A DNA stretch of 64,000 nucleotides from Fibrobacter sp. (GTDB taxonomy: Bacteria; Fibrobacterota; Chitinivibrionia; Chitinivibrionales; Chitinispirillaceae): the NCBI GenBank assembly GCA_012513915.1, contig JAAZBG010000133.1, forward strand, positions 45,369 through 109,368. The letters run 5' to 3'. Of the stretch, positions 46,690 to 55,683 are shown in pieces. The position numbers and the translations under genes are program-made. Position 1 is the first letter of the stretch; each line of letters starts with the position of its first letter. The notes beneath the pieces were generated by a model, which was not told the origin of the DNA, did not search any database, and worked only from the letters and a program-made list of their open reading frames with translations.

Positions 46690-46708
46690 CCAACCATAAA
46701 CGTACAAT
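46680..46708 (+). promoter_or_regulatory. Promoter of the PAS-GGDEF-HD-GYP gene
   Basis: TTGACA (46680-46685) and TACAAT (46703-46708) are 17 bases apart, predicting a start near 46715 and a leader of about 38 bases. Confidence 0.7.
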
Positions 46709-46752
46709 ACAAATTATTATACACTTAAGGGTATAGGCTGCATTATAACTCT

Positions 46753-49149
46753 ATGAAGGAATATCTCGTGGCTGCTTCGAAGAAAAAAGCGACGGATACA
46801 GTCAGATTAAGGGTGTTGGTAATTTCCAGCAATCCTGCTGATATCAGTAAAATTAAAAAAATATGGTCTGACAACTTTCCGGATTCAATTCTGTCAAGTA
46901 CAACATCAGTAAGCAGACTAAAGAAATCTATTGAATTAAACGATCTTTATGTTTGTGCAATTAGTGCTAAAGACGAATCTCGCTCGGAAATTATTGCCAC
47001 CCTGAAAACATACAAAAATATACCCCTGATTGTCACTGGAAAAACAAAAGCTGATACAACCTATACTGCTTCCAGAAAACAGTATGTGATAAACATCGAT
47101 AATTTTAATAAGAAATCTCTGCTCCCGATTGTAAATGAAATTACACAGAAAAAACTGTTGAGAACAGATGATAATCTGAAGGAATTCCGGACTAATGAGG
47201 CCCGGTATTTGAATGTCATTCTTGGAAGCAGGGATGGAATGGCGATTGTAACCATGGCCGGAAAGATTCTTTTTATAAATCCGGCAGCCAAGTCGATGTT
47301 AAAAATTAAAAACACTACACATTCGACACGATTCCCTTATAAAACAGATATTCCCGGTACACAGGAGATATCGGTCAATAGTGGTCCAAAGTCGTCCATG
47401 CGCTATATTGAAATGAATGTGTCTGAAATAAACTGGGAAAATAAAGCAGCCCGCTTAATCTCTCTTCGTGAAATTACATCCCGGAAACAGGCTGAGAACA
47501 GTATTCGTGCAAGTGAAGAACGGTATGTACTTGCAACACGGGGTGCGCAAAGTGGTTTGTGGGATTGGGATCTTCAGAATGACCAAATTTACTATTGTGA
47601 TCAGTGGAAAGAGATGCTTGGTATTCAATACGATACTATCACAGCGTCGCCTCAGGAGTGGTTTTCACGGATTCATATTGATGATATTGATGGTGTAAAA
47701 TATGCGATTAATTTACATCTTGGTAAAAAGGCGCCACAATTTGAAAGTGAACACCGTATACTTCATAAGGATGGAACCTATCGATGGGTGCTTGTTCGTG
47801 GTATGGCTATCTTTAATAAACGGGGTAAACCTTTGCGCTTTGCCGGGTCACAAACTGATATTACAGAACGCAAAGAAGCTGAAAATGAATTGAAAAAGTC
47901 GCTTGATGATCTGAAATTCGCACTTGCATCAGAGAAACTCCTGATGGAGGAGCTTGATAGGAAAAATAAAGAGCTTGTTGAACTGTCAATTACTGACGGT
48001 CTTACCGGAATGTACAATCACAGGTTTCTTCAGGAACGGTTCGACTACGAATTCAAACGTGTACGCAGATATGGCGGAATGCTTTCCTGCATGATTATTG
48101 ATATTGATCATTTTAAATTGATTAATGATACTTATGGACACCAGGTTGGTGACCATGTACTCCGCCAGCTTGCCGGAATTATGAAACAGAAATCGCGAGA
48201 GATCGATATCTGTGGCAGATATGGTGGTGAAGAATTCATGATTATCACGAATTTACAGATAGACAATGCATTGCGTTATGCGACAAAACTGCATTCGACA
48301 ATTGAAAACGCAGGTTTTTCTTATAACGGGAAAAATATCCGCGTTACTGTAAGTATCGGTATAGCTGAATATAACAGTGATATCAAAACAAAACAGGAGC
48401 TTATTGAACGGGCTGATTCTGCAATGTACCAGGCAAAAATGGATGGCAGGAACCTGATCAGAATCTGGAAGGATATTGATACCACTGATGAAAATAGTAT
48501 TGATAGATACGGAATACAGGAGCTCAAAGGAAAATTTCAGGAATTGTCAAGTCAGATGCGGTATATCTATATGGAATCAACTAACGCACTGATAAAAGCA
48601 GTTGACGCAAAAGATCCGTTTGCAAAGGAACATTCTCAGAATGTTGCAGTATATTCAGCTGAGATAGCAAAGTCATTAAAACTTCCGGAAGCTGACGTTG
48701 AAGTTGTTTATTATGCCGGCTTGCTGCACGATATAGGAAAAATCGGTATACGTGATGATATTATTATTAAAAAGGAAGAATTGACATCAAAGGAATATGA
48801 ACTGCTGCGGCGTCATCCGGAAGTCGGGGTTAACATCTTAAGAGACATCAGGTTCCTTGAAAAAGAAATTCCTATAATACTTCACCATCATGAACGATTT
48901 GATGGTAAAGGGTATCCGCATGGGTTACAGGGGAGAGAGATTCCTCTTGGTGCAAGAATTCTTGCTGTTGCAGATGCATTTGACGCAATGGCTGAAGGTC
49001 GTTCATATCAAAGTAAAGTACCATGGAAAAAAGCGCTGGAAGAGATTAAAAAAGGGAGTGGAACTCAGTTTGCACCCGAGATTGTGGATGCATTTATAAA
49101 ACTGGAAGCCAATGGGAAAATAGTTCCATGCTCTAAAAAGGAAGGTTGA
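46753..49149 (+). CDS. PAS-PAS-GGDEF-HD-GYP c-di-GMP turnover protein
   Basis: A 798-residue cytoplasmic signalling enzyme. Residues 18-135 look like a receiver fold without phosphorylation residues; 150-250 and 258-375 are PAS domains, the second with a PAC segment (GTYRWVLVRGMAIFNKRGKP). A GGDEF domain (410-575) has an intact GGEEF at 491-495 and an inhibitory RxxD site (R482-D485), so it should make c-di-GMP. A HD-GYP domain (615-790) with HD at 659-660 and GYP at 720-722 should break it. Bifunctional enzymes of this kind switch output with their sensor. It is followed 10 bases later by a STAS gene and has its own promoter. Confidence 0.95.
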   Translation: MKEYLVAASKKKATDTVRLRVLVISSNPADISKIKKIWSDNFPDSILSSTTSVSRLKKSIELNDLYVCAISAKDESRSEIIATLKTYKNIPLIVTGKTKADTTYTASRKQYVINIDNFNKKSLLPIVNEITQKKLLRTDDNLKEFRTNEARYLNVILGSRDGMAIVTMAGKILFINPAAKSMLKIKNTTHSTRFPYKTDIPGTQEISVNSGPKSSMRYIEMNVSEINWENKAARLISLREITSRKQAENSIRASEERYVLATRGAQSGLWDWDLQNDQIYYCDQWKEMLGIQYDTITASPQEWFSRIHIDDIDGVKYAINLHLGKKAPQFESEHRILHKDGTYRWVLVRGMAIFNKRGKPLRFAGSQTDITERKEAENELKKSLDDLKFALASEKLLMEELDRKNKELVELSITDGLTGMYNHRFLQERFDYEFKRVRRYGGMLSCMIIDIDHFKLINDTYGHQVGDHVLRQLAGIMKQKSREIDICGRYGGEEFMIITNLQIDNALRYATKLHSTIENAGFSYNGKNIRVTVSIGIAEYNSDIKTKQELIERADSAMYQAKMDGRNLIRIWKDIDTTDENSIDRYGIQELKGKFQELSSQMRYIYMESTNALIKAVDAKDPFAKEHSQNVAVYSAEIAKSLKLPEADVEVVYYAGLLHDIGKIGIRDDIIIKKEELTSKEYELLRRHPEVGVNILRDIRFLEKEIPIILHHHERFDGKGYPHGLQGREIPLGARILAVADAFDAMAEGRSYQSKVPWKKALEEIKKGSGTQFAPEIVDAFIKLEANGKIVPCSKKEG

Positions 49150-49159
49150 GAGGGCCAAT

Positions 49160-49513
49160 ATGAAAATCAGGATCGTGGAATACGGTGACATTGTCGAAAT
49201 TATTCTTGATGGAAATGTTCTTCAGGAAAATGTCAGCTACATGAAGACGAGGATTATTGATCTTATTAATGACGGAAAGCGTAAAGTCATTCTGAATATG
49301 GAAGGTACAGAATATATCAGCAGCCTTTGTCTTGCTGTGCTTATTGATGCAAAAACCCGCCTTACGGCATTACAGGGTGACTTGAAAATAGCCGTTGTTA
49401 ATCGGCTTGTCCGAAACCTGATGGAGATAACAAATCTTGTTCGTAAAATTGAAATTTTTGATACAATTGATGAAGCAAAGACATCATTCGGTGCAGTAAA
49501 AAGCAAGTTGTAA
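49160..49513 (+). CDS. STAS-domain anti-anti-sigma factor-like protein
   Basis: A 117-residue SpoIIAA-like STAS protein. The typical core is VKVILNMEGTEYISSLCLAVL with serines at the position where a phosphorylatable serine is expected. Such proteins bind anti-sigma or adaptor kinases in partner-switching. It is 10 bases after the c-di-GMP gene, so the two probably act together, as in other systems linking STAS and diguanylate cyclase signals. The partner kinase is not in the window. Confidence 0.85.
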   Translation: MKIRIVEYGDIVEIILDGNVLQENVSYMKTRIIDLINDGKRKVILNMEGTEYISSLCLAVLIDAKTRLTALQGDLKIAVVNRLVRNLMEITNLVRKIEIFDTIDEAKTSFGAVKSKL

Positions 49514-49571
49514 CACTCTTTCTTACCGGATTGTTACCAAATACTACCATTAGTAATGCGTTACGGATTTA

Positions 49572-50954
49572 TCACACTATCTGTTCAAGAACCTTCTCAA
49601 TTTTTGCAATCTTTTCTGCAAGATCTTTATCTGTGATTATATCTGCTTCGATCTTTTTAAATGAATGAATTACTGTAGAATAATCCCGTCCACCAAAATC
49701 AAGTCCTATTGAACGTAGCGATTGACGTGTCCATTTTTTACAAAGGTACATTGCCACAGAGCGGGGAAGTGCAACCTCTTTTTTTCGTGTATGAGCCGAA
49801 AGTTGATTAGCACTGATACCAAATACTTCTGCGACTTTTTCCTGGATCAGCTTTACAGAAAGCCGCTCATCTTTTTTCGAGATTGCATCACCACATAGCT
49901 CCTGTGCTACCTCAATGGTAATATCTCTTCCTGTAAATGATGCCGACGCAATTAACTTGATCAGTGTTCCTTCAAGTTCCCGAATATTTGATGTAATATG
50001 GCCAGCAATAAACTGTACAACGGAATCGGGAAGAAACAGCCCGTCTGTTTCTGCTTTCTTCCGAAGAATTGCCATACGTGTTTCAAGGTTTGGCGGTTGA
50101 ATATCGGTGGTGAGGCCACTCATGAACCGATTGATAATGTGATCCATCATATCAGGTATCTTATCTGGCTGACGATCCGATGAAAGTACAATCTGTTTAT
50201 TTTCGAGAAGAAGTTTATTGAAAATTCTGAAAAACTCTTTTTGTGTACCGGGTTTACCACTGAAAAACTGAATGTCATCTATAAGCAATAAATCGACATC
50301 ACTGAATTTTTTATAAAAGGAGGTTGAATCTTTTTTATGTACAACATAATTGATATACTGATTCGTGAACTCTTCACTGGTCATGTAGATGACTTTCTCC
50401 GCAGTGACCTCTGTTTGGGCAAATTGTCCAATTGCCTGAAGAAGATGTGTTTTTCCAAGACCGGTTCCACCATATATAATGAGTGGATTAAAGGATGTCT
50501 TTCCAGGTGCTTCCGCGACCGCAAGTGATGCCGCATGAGCCATCCGGTTGTTGTCACCAACAATAAACTTATTAAAAGTATAATTGGGATGGAAATTCTG
50601 ATTATTCTCTACCTTTTGAGGTATTTTTTTCTCTTTTGCTTCAGAAATCTCCTCAACGAGCGGCTGTACAATTTTCCAGTCTTTCTGAACCGGTGCAAAT
50701 TGCAGTGATGAAAAATGGATCTGCTCTTCAATGAGAACATCTTTTATCAGTGAAGCAAAATGCTCTTCAATAAAATCTGCAAAGAATTGATTCGGAACAA
50801 GTATCTTTGCGATGCCATCAGCAGTAACTGATAGATCGGTTGCTCTGAACCATGTCTCAAAATTGGACACACCAACTTTGTCTTGAATTCTCTTTAGACA
50901 AATCTGCCATGGAGATGAAATTGTGTAATTCTGGAGTAATGTATTTACCAACAT
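49572..50954 (-). CDS. dnaA: Chromosomal replication initiator DnaA
   Basis: A 460-residue initiator that binds DnaA boxes and melts the origin. Domain I is at residues 15-85; the AAA+ domain III has Walker A YGGTGLGKTHLL, Walker B LLLIDDIQFFSG, and the arginine-finger area RFMSGLTTDIQPP; domain IV carries the DNA-binding signature DFGGRDYSTVIHSFKKIE. Length is typical. It reads away from the origin region upstream of it (50955-51640). No dnaN follows it within the window, a less common arrangement. Confidence 0.96.
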   Translation of the reverse strand: MLVNTLLQNYTISSPWQICLKRIQDKVGVSNFETWFRATDLSVTADGIAKILVPNQFFADFIEEHFASLIKDVLIEEQIHFSSLQFAPVQKDWKIVQPLVEEISEAKEKKIPQKVENNQNFHPNYTFNKFIVGDNNRMAHAASLAVAEAPGKTSFNPLIIYGGTGLGKTHLLQAIGQFAQTEVTAEKVIYMTSEEFTNQYINYVVHKKDSTSFYKKFSDVDLLLIDDIQFFSGKPGTQKEFFRIFNKLLLENKQIVLSSDRQPDKIPDMMDHIINRFMSGLTTDIQPPNLETRMAILRKKAETDGLFLPDSVVQFIAGHITSNIRELEGTLIKLIASASFTGRDITIEVAQELCGDAISKKDERLSVKLIQEKVAEVFGISANQLSAHTRKKEVALPRSVAMYLCKKWTRQSLRSIGLDFGGRDYSTVIHSFKKIEADIITDKDLAEKIAKIEKVLEQIV

Positions 50955-51640
50955 GTTATCAACATTCTCTTACATTGACAAGTGACAAAATTGCGATTAT
51001 GATTTTTTTCAAAGATATTTACGAAAGATGCTTAACAGAGCAATTTTACCATGATGTTGATTTTTAAAGCTTTACTGAGTGTTGACATATAGTTTGACTT
51101 AATTTGACCTGAAGAAGTTCACTAGTTATTAACATCGTTCTCCACACTTTATCCACATTAAGTTATCCACACTCAAAAACTGCTCACTCTTAAACGTGAA
51201 TTCAATATAATATCGCTCTTAAAAAACTCAAAGAAAAAATTTGAATCGCAAAAAAACAACTTTTACAAAATAAGAAAATGCTGTTTTTGTACAGATTTCG
51301 CCATTTTTTTCGTTTTGGTACATTTATGTTTGTTTTTTTGAGTGTGTTGTATGTAAACCTATGAATTATCAGTTGTTAGTTGATATATTCATTAATGTTC
51401 CACTTAATAATTTAAATTTTCTGCTAAATTTACTCCAAAGATGAATTTACAGAAAAATGTAGATAAATAATATGCTATTACATGTAAATTGACATGAGGA
51501 TATGTAAAAAAAACGTCATTAAGGATTTTTTTTTTTCAAGGTCTTTTTTTTAAAAAAATATTGAATAAATGCTAAAGAATTTTTTCCTCCACTCCGAAAA
51601 CTATCGTATAGGATCAAAAAAGGCATTCAAGGAGGATTAT
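50955..51640. other. oriC: Candidate chromosomal replication origin
   Basis: The gap between dnaA and the DUF5610 gene (686 bases) holds two perfect DnaA boxes TTATCCACA (51149-51157 and 51163-51171) and a one-mismatch box TTCTCCACA (51138-51146) in the same direction, 11 and 14 bases apart. To the left, TTGAC is repeated three times at 51082, 51094 and 51104. To the right, about 390 bases are extremely AT-rich with long T and A tracts (51525-51565), fitting a duplex-unwinding element. Together with dnaA this is the usual oriC layout. No gene is seen. Confidence 0.75.
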
Positions 51641-52384
51641 ATGTCATTACAATCAATCGGATACCCATTTAAACAACCATCAAATCAGGGACTTGCAGGG
51701 TACAATTCTCCGAAATCGATGGATTCATCCCGAAATCTGCAGTCACAGAACAGATCCGGTCAGTCAGTACTTAATGCTAAAATTGCTGCTGAATCATATA
51801 CATCTGAGAAGTATGCGGTAGAGTTTACCTCCAAAGATGGCGACAAAGTGTCATTTAGTTATGAGGCGGTAAAGTATTCAAGTACTTCTATGGAGCTTTC
51901 TGCTGAAGGCTCAAAAGATGATATTAAGAATCTTGAGAAGTATGTTCGAAATCACTTAAAAGAGATGTCACAGAGAATCGTGAAAGACTTTCTGAAAAAT
52001 TCAGGCATAAATGTTGAAATGGCTGAAGGAACCAATAGTACAACTCAGACTTTACAGATTCCTGAAGAGTGGAATGCAGAAAACACATCTCAGAGAATAG
52101 TAGACTTTGCACTATCCTTCTTTAATTCGTTTGAAGGCAAAGGTGAAGAGTTTTTAACAAAAATCAAAGCAGCAATAGAAGAGGGATTCAAACAGGCAAA
52201 AGAGCTCTGGGGTGATTTAGAATTACCAGATAGTGTTTCAAATCTTGTTAAAGATACTCACGATCTGATAATGAGCAAACTTGATGCATGGGCGAGAGAA
52301 AATGGAATACAGGTTGATGATAAAGCAGATAAACAGCCTGTTGTATCAAAACCAGAAACGACCATGGTTGATATGGCTGCATAA
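51641..52384 (+). CDS. DUF5610-family protein
   Basis: A 247-residue protein without signal peptide. The body has strands (YAVEFTSKDGDKVSFSYEA) then helices with FALSFFNSFEGKGEEFLTK, IKAAIEEGFKQAKELWGDL and a helical end (DLIMSKLDAWARENG), the pattern of DUF5610. CAAGGAGG nine bases upstream of the ATG is a strong ribosome site; the frame runs further upstream but that part lies in the AT-rich origin. Function unknown. It ends at a clear terminator. Confidence 0.75.
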   Translation: MSLQSIGYPFKQPSNQGLAGYNSPKSMDSSRNLQSQNRSGQSVLNAKIAAESYTSEKYAVEFTSKDGDKVSFSYEAVKYSSTSMELSAEGSKDDIKNLEKYVRNHLKEMSQRIVKDFLKNSGINVEMAEGTNSTTQTLQIPEEWNAENTSQRIVDFALSFFNSFEGKGEEFLTKIKAAIEEGFKQAKELWGDLELPDSVSNLVKDTHDLIMSKLDAWARENGIQVDDKADKQPVVSKPETTMVDMAA

Positions 52385-52416
52385 TCATATTCTTATAAAA
52401 TCTTGTATACAAATGT

Positions 52417-52450
52417 AATGGGCGAACAAACATTCGCCCATTTTTGTTTT
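52417..52450 (+). terminator. Rho-independent terminator of the DUF5610 gene
   Basis: AATGGGCGAA (52417-52426) pairs with TTCGCCCATT (52433-52442) with a six-base loop, followed by a run of T with one G (TTTTTGTTTT). A textbook intrinsic terminator 33 bases after the stop. Confidence 0.92.
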
Positions 52451-52639
52451 AATAGAGTAATAATATCGAGCAAAACACAATCAGACCAGGGAATCTGTCA
52501 GTATAGTACTATTTAAGTATCTTTCATTGCAGATAATGGTATTTTAATATAAAATCACCTGTGTAACAATTCCCGTTTATACTTTTTTAGAAATACCGGA
52601 TCGATATTTAACATAACAGTAAATCGGGAGGTAAACAAA

Positions 52640-53146
52640 ATGAGTAAGATTCTTGTCTGTTTATGCGCGTTATCTGAAATTTTTGCAATTGTTATCATGT
52701 CGGGCTGTAGTAATATAGAGCCGAATGCGCCTTACGGTTTTGGTGTCTGGGATAATAATTGTAACGGAATTGCAGTTGCAGTTAATCAAAGTGATTGGGA
52801 TAGCGGCTTATTTATGAACCATGAAGTTAATGAGCGGTATGATCTCTATCTTTGCGATACAGCAGGGAAGAAAATAAAAACGGTGTTTGAGTCGCGCACA
52901 ATCGATGGCAATCCGGCGTGGATTGATTCCATGGATTATGATATCTCTCAAGGTTATCTTATTGTATATTCAACAATGTATGGCACAGGTAATTACAGGA
53001 GAGAAAAAGTTGATATCTCAACATTAACAATTGTTGAATCAGGGACATTTCCTAATACTGTAATTCGTCACAGTATAGATACCTGTACATGTAACAACAA
53101 AAAGATTTTTTGGGATCATCAAAACGGCTGGATTGAATTGCATTAG
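52640..53146 (+). CDS. Predicted lipoprotein of unknown function
   Basis: A 168-residue exported protein. A hydrophobic segment (LCALSEIFAIVIMSGC) ends in a lipobox-like cysteine at residue 23, though methionine at -3 is not ideal. The body has repeated short strands ending in Asp/Asn (VWDNNCNGIAVAVNQSDWD, YDLYLCDTAGKKI), a beta-propeller or Ig-like feel, and several cysteines (including CDT and TCTCN). CGGGAGG is upstream. It ends one base before the converging CorC gene. Confidence 0.6.
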   Translation: MSKILVCLCALSEIFAIVIMSGCSNIEPNAPYGFGVWDNNCNGIAVAVNQSDWDSGLFMNHEVNERYDLYLCDTAGKKIKTVFESRTIDGNPAWIDSMDYDISQGYLIVYSTMYGTGNYRREKVDISTLTIVESGTFPNTVIRHSIDTCTCNNKKIFWDHQNGWIELH

Positions 53147-54463
53147 TTATACATTATTTTCATTTTCCGGTTGTGGAATAGTAATTCCAGAGAAGTCAAT
53201 TATTATTTCGCTGATACGTGAGCGGCTCATTTTCCGGATTTCAAATACAATACCATTGAGGGTGATCCTGCTTTCGATTTTAACCGGCTTATTCGACATA
53301 TCCAGAATCCATTGGCACAATGTTTTGTTGGCTTCCGGAATTGCATTACCAAGACGTTCCCGCAGTATTAATAAATTGACTCCACCGCCAGCTAAAAGCC
53401 TTGTTTCATTTATCTCATAGAGGTACTCTGGAAGGATATCGTATTCGTCCATGATATCACCTACAATTGTTTCGAGTATATTTTCCATGGTAACAAGACC
53501 GGTATCCTGGCCCTGCTCGTTTTTAACCATTGCTATATGCTGATGTGTTCTGATAAGGTTTTTTAGTACATCGGTGACCTTTTCCTTGCCGTTGACAGAC
53601 ACTATCGGACGTTTAATCCCTTCGAGTGTAGGGGAAAGCGGGTTAAGACGAAGTGTATTGACAATATCCTTAAAATTGACATAACCGATAACCTGTCCGT
53701 TTTTTAAACTGTCAATAAGCGGGTATCTGGTATGGTGATGCACATGGGCTGCAACAAGCGCATCTGCAGGACTCATTTCGGTTGTCAGTGTACGCATATC
53801 ATTTTTCTGCACCATGATATCTTTAACAAGTAGTTTGCGCGTACTGATTGCATTCTTTATGATTTTTTCCTGTAATGGATCGATCTTGTTTTTTATTGTC
53901 GCAATTTTGGCAATACCCAGGATCTCTTTGATAGGATCACTATCTTCATCTATACTACCGGTCTTAATATGAAGAATATTCATAATCAATTTTGTCGACC
54001 AACTGAGAAATGAGACTATCGGTCCCATAAGGTGAGCAAAAACGCTGATCGGCCTTATCAGCGCAAGAATGAATTTTTCAGGATCGCGAAGTGCGATAGA
54101 TTTCGGGACAAGTTCACCAAAAACAATTGAAAAATAAGTGACAATTGTAACAACAACAACCAGAGCAATCGAATGAGAGTACTTGCTCAGGAAGGAAATT
54201 TTATCAATCACCATTGTAAAGTCTTCTGCAAGAGCAACCCCACTAAATGTACCGGATACAATACCTATCAGTGTTATTCCAACCTGAATTACTGACAGGA
54301 ATCTATCAGGTGCATCCATCATTTTTAAAACAAGCGCAGCACTCTTATTACCCTGACTTTCTGATGATTCAATAGATTCACGTCTGGATGAGACGAAGGC
54401 GATTTCTGCCAGTGCAAAAAATCCGTTTATAGCTATCAAAAGGATGAGAATTACTAATTCCAT
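53147..54463 (-). CDS. HlyC/CorC-family membrane protein (DUF21-CBS-CorC)
   Basis: A 438-residue transporter-like protein. Residues 1-190 are the DUF21/CNNM membrane domain with the signature IAINGFFALAEIAFVSSRRESI. Residues 200-330 form a CBS pair (VKDIMVQKNDMRTLTTEMS and HQHIAMVKNEQGQDTGLVTM). The last 90 residues are the CorC/HlyC C-terminal domain (AGGGVNLLILRERLG). The family is linked to Mg2+/Co2+ export and, in some species, hemolysin-like function. Ends directly against the converging lipoprotein gene. Confidence 0.93.
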   Translation of the reverse strand: MELVILILLIAINGFFALAEIAFVSSRRESIESSESQGNKSAALVLKMMDAPDRFLSVIQVGITLIGIVSGTFSGVALAEDFTMVIDKISFLSKYSHSIALVVVVTIVTYFSIVFGELVPKSIALRDPEKFILALIRPISVFAHLMGPIVSFLSWSTKLIMNILHIKTGSIDEDSDPIKEILGIAKIATIKNKIDPLQEKIIKNAISTRKLLVKDIMVQKNDMRTLTTEMSPADALVAAHVHHHTRYPLIDSLKNGQVIGYVNFKDIVNTLRLNPLSPTLEGIKRPIVSVNGKEKVTDVLKNLIRTHQHIAMVKNEQGQDTGLVTMENILETIVGDIMDEYDILPEYLYEINETRLLAGGGVNLLILRERLGNAIPEANKTLCQWILDMSNKPVKIESRITLNGIVFEIRKMSRSRISEIIIDFSGITIPQPENENNV

Positions 54464-54836
54464 GAATATCCTGTCAGTAAGATTTTAGCTTTACAAATAA
54501 ATTTATACCGTACCACTAAATTTACCACATTTCAATAAGGAAACACAAGAAAGAAAAAATATCAGATAATAGTATCATGTTTTAAAATATGATCGTAATC
54601 AATTGGGACGAGTAAAGATACAATTTTTTTTCACGCCTGTAAATATTTGAATATATGCTTTGAAATGCTAATAATTAATTGCAAAATTACAAAAAAACAT
54701 GTAGTTTCCTGATGTCTCAAATGGATAGAATTGTGTATAATGAATCCGATGCTTCCGGGTTTATTTGTTGTAAAGGGTAAAGAGGCTCAAACATTAAGGG
54801 ATAGACCGCGCTGGGTAGTTTCAGAAGGATTTAAGT
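54464..54836. other. Intergenic region upstream of DUF2062
   Basis: This 373-base AT-rich stretch lies between divergent CorC and DUF2062 genes. A -10-like TATAAT is at 54736-54741 but the matching -35 position (TGTCTC) is poor. No gene, repeat or RNA is recognised. Confidence 0.4.
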
Positions 54837-55352
54837 GTGTCTCCGATTATAAAAAAGATTGCTTCCTTGTTGCTCAAAATTGAGCATAAGGTTAAGCAGC
54901 TCCTTACGCTTCGTGCATCAAAACATGAGATTGCGCTTGGAATTGCTATTGGTGTATTTGTTGGCGTTTTTCCAACGTTTGGGGCAGGTGCATTGCTGCT
55001 TGCATTGCTGGCACCTTTTTTTAAATTTAATATTACTGCTGCTATTATCGGGACCTTTGTAGCGAATCCTTTAACGTCGCTTTTCTGGATATCGCTTTCC
55101 TGTTCTGTTGTTGGAATCGATTATTCGACAGTCAAAAATTCAATAGAGTTGATTCGCCATCTGGAGTTGGCGAAATTTCTGGGAAGTGTCAGTGTTGCTG
55201 TCGGGTTGTATTTCATTGGAAATGTTATAGTTTCCACTGCTTCAGGATTATTATCCTATGCAATTGCCCGTCTCTCTTTGCAATTCTATTTCCATCGAAA
55301 AAAGCAAAAATTAATAAAAGCCGCAACAGAATCAGATAAGAACGGCTCGTGA
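54837..55352 (+). CDS. DUF2062 membrane protein
   Basis: A 171-residue protein with about three membrane helices and the DUF2062 motif LGIAIGVFVGVFPTFGAGAL, followed by the family GTFVANPLTSLFWISLS. It starts with GTG at 54837, six bases after AAGGAT. The end is lysine-rich. Function unknown; members often sit near lipid or glycosyltransferase genes, but no such link is seen here. Confidence 0.88.
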   Translation: MSPIIKKIASLLLKIEHKVKQLLTLRASKHEIALGIAIGVFVGVFPTFGAGALLLALLAPFFKFNITAAIIGTFVANPLTSLFWISLSCSVVGIDYSTVKNSIELIRHLELAKFLGSVSVAVGLYFIGNVIVSTASGLLSYAIARLSLQFYFHRKKQKLIKAATESDKNGS

Positions 55353-55516
55353 TTCCTGTTGATTTTTTCAAACATTAGTTTATTGCTGATAATTTACTGA
55401 ATTATCCCTTCAAGACATTATAAAAAGAGATCTCTGCGAGATATTTGATCGTTGTTTTAACGAATCACAGATTGTTGATTACAAAAATGTGATGCAGATT
55501 ATACTTTAGAAAAATC

Positions 55517-55545
55517 TTGACACCTCTTCTAATTCCGGTTAAGAT
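55517..55545 (+). promoter_or_regulatory. Promoter of candidate small RNA
   Basis: TTGACA (55517-55522) matches consensus exactly and TAAGAT (55540-55545) follows after 17 bases. A start near 55552 is predicted, only about 70 bases before an intrinsic terminator. Confidence 0.6.
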
Positions 55546-55551
55546 TAGTAT

Positions 55552-55628
55552 ATGAAAGACCAAACGTTTTAATTTCTACCTCCTTCTTCTTAAATGGCAC
55601 GAAGAGTTCTTCTTTGTGCCATTTTTAT
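55552..55628 (+). ncRNA. Candidate small RNA with anti-Shine-Dalgarno tract
   Basis: Promoter, roughly 75 transcribed bases without an ORF, and an intrinsic terminator stand in a row. The terminator stem pairs AAATGGCAC (55592-55600) with GTGCCATTT (55616-55624), extended by five inner pairs, followed by a T run (55622-55626). Between start and stem lies a single-stranded CT-rich segment CTACCTCCTTCTTCTT (55576-55591) complementary to ribosome sites. Larger inverted repeats flank it (GACCAAACG at 55558, CGTTTGGTC at 55650). It could instead be the 3' end of DUF2062 mRNA, 240 bases upstream. Confidence 0.5.
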
Positions 55629-55677
55629 TTGTATTGATAAAGGTAGAGGCGTTTGGTCGCAGTTTCTACAACTCAAA

Positions 55678-55683
55678 TTAAAA
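55678..55683. repeat. Left target-site duplication of the IS
   Basis: TTAAAA directly left of the inverted repeat equals the sequence at 57570-57575 on the right, a 6-bp duplication of the target. It was the T-tract side of the PFOR terminator. Confidence 0.75.

Larger units (their letters stand above)
46441..46752. other. Divergent control region, GH57 and c-di-GMP genes
   Basis: This 312-base stretch has no gene. It holds the promoter of the rightward gene and a strong inverted repeat (listed separately). The rest is AT-rich with no recognised signal; a leftward promoter for GH57 is not obvious. Confidence 0.5.

Noticed and set aside
54736..54741. TATAAT before DUF2062
   Set aside because: The -35 position TGTCTC does not match; left as unproven.
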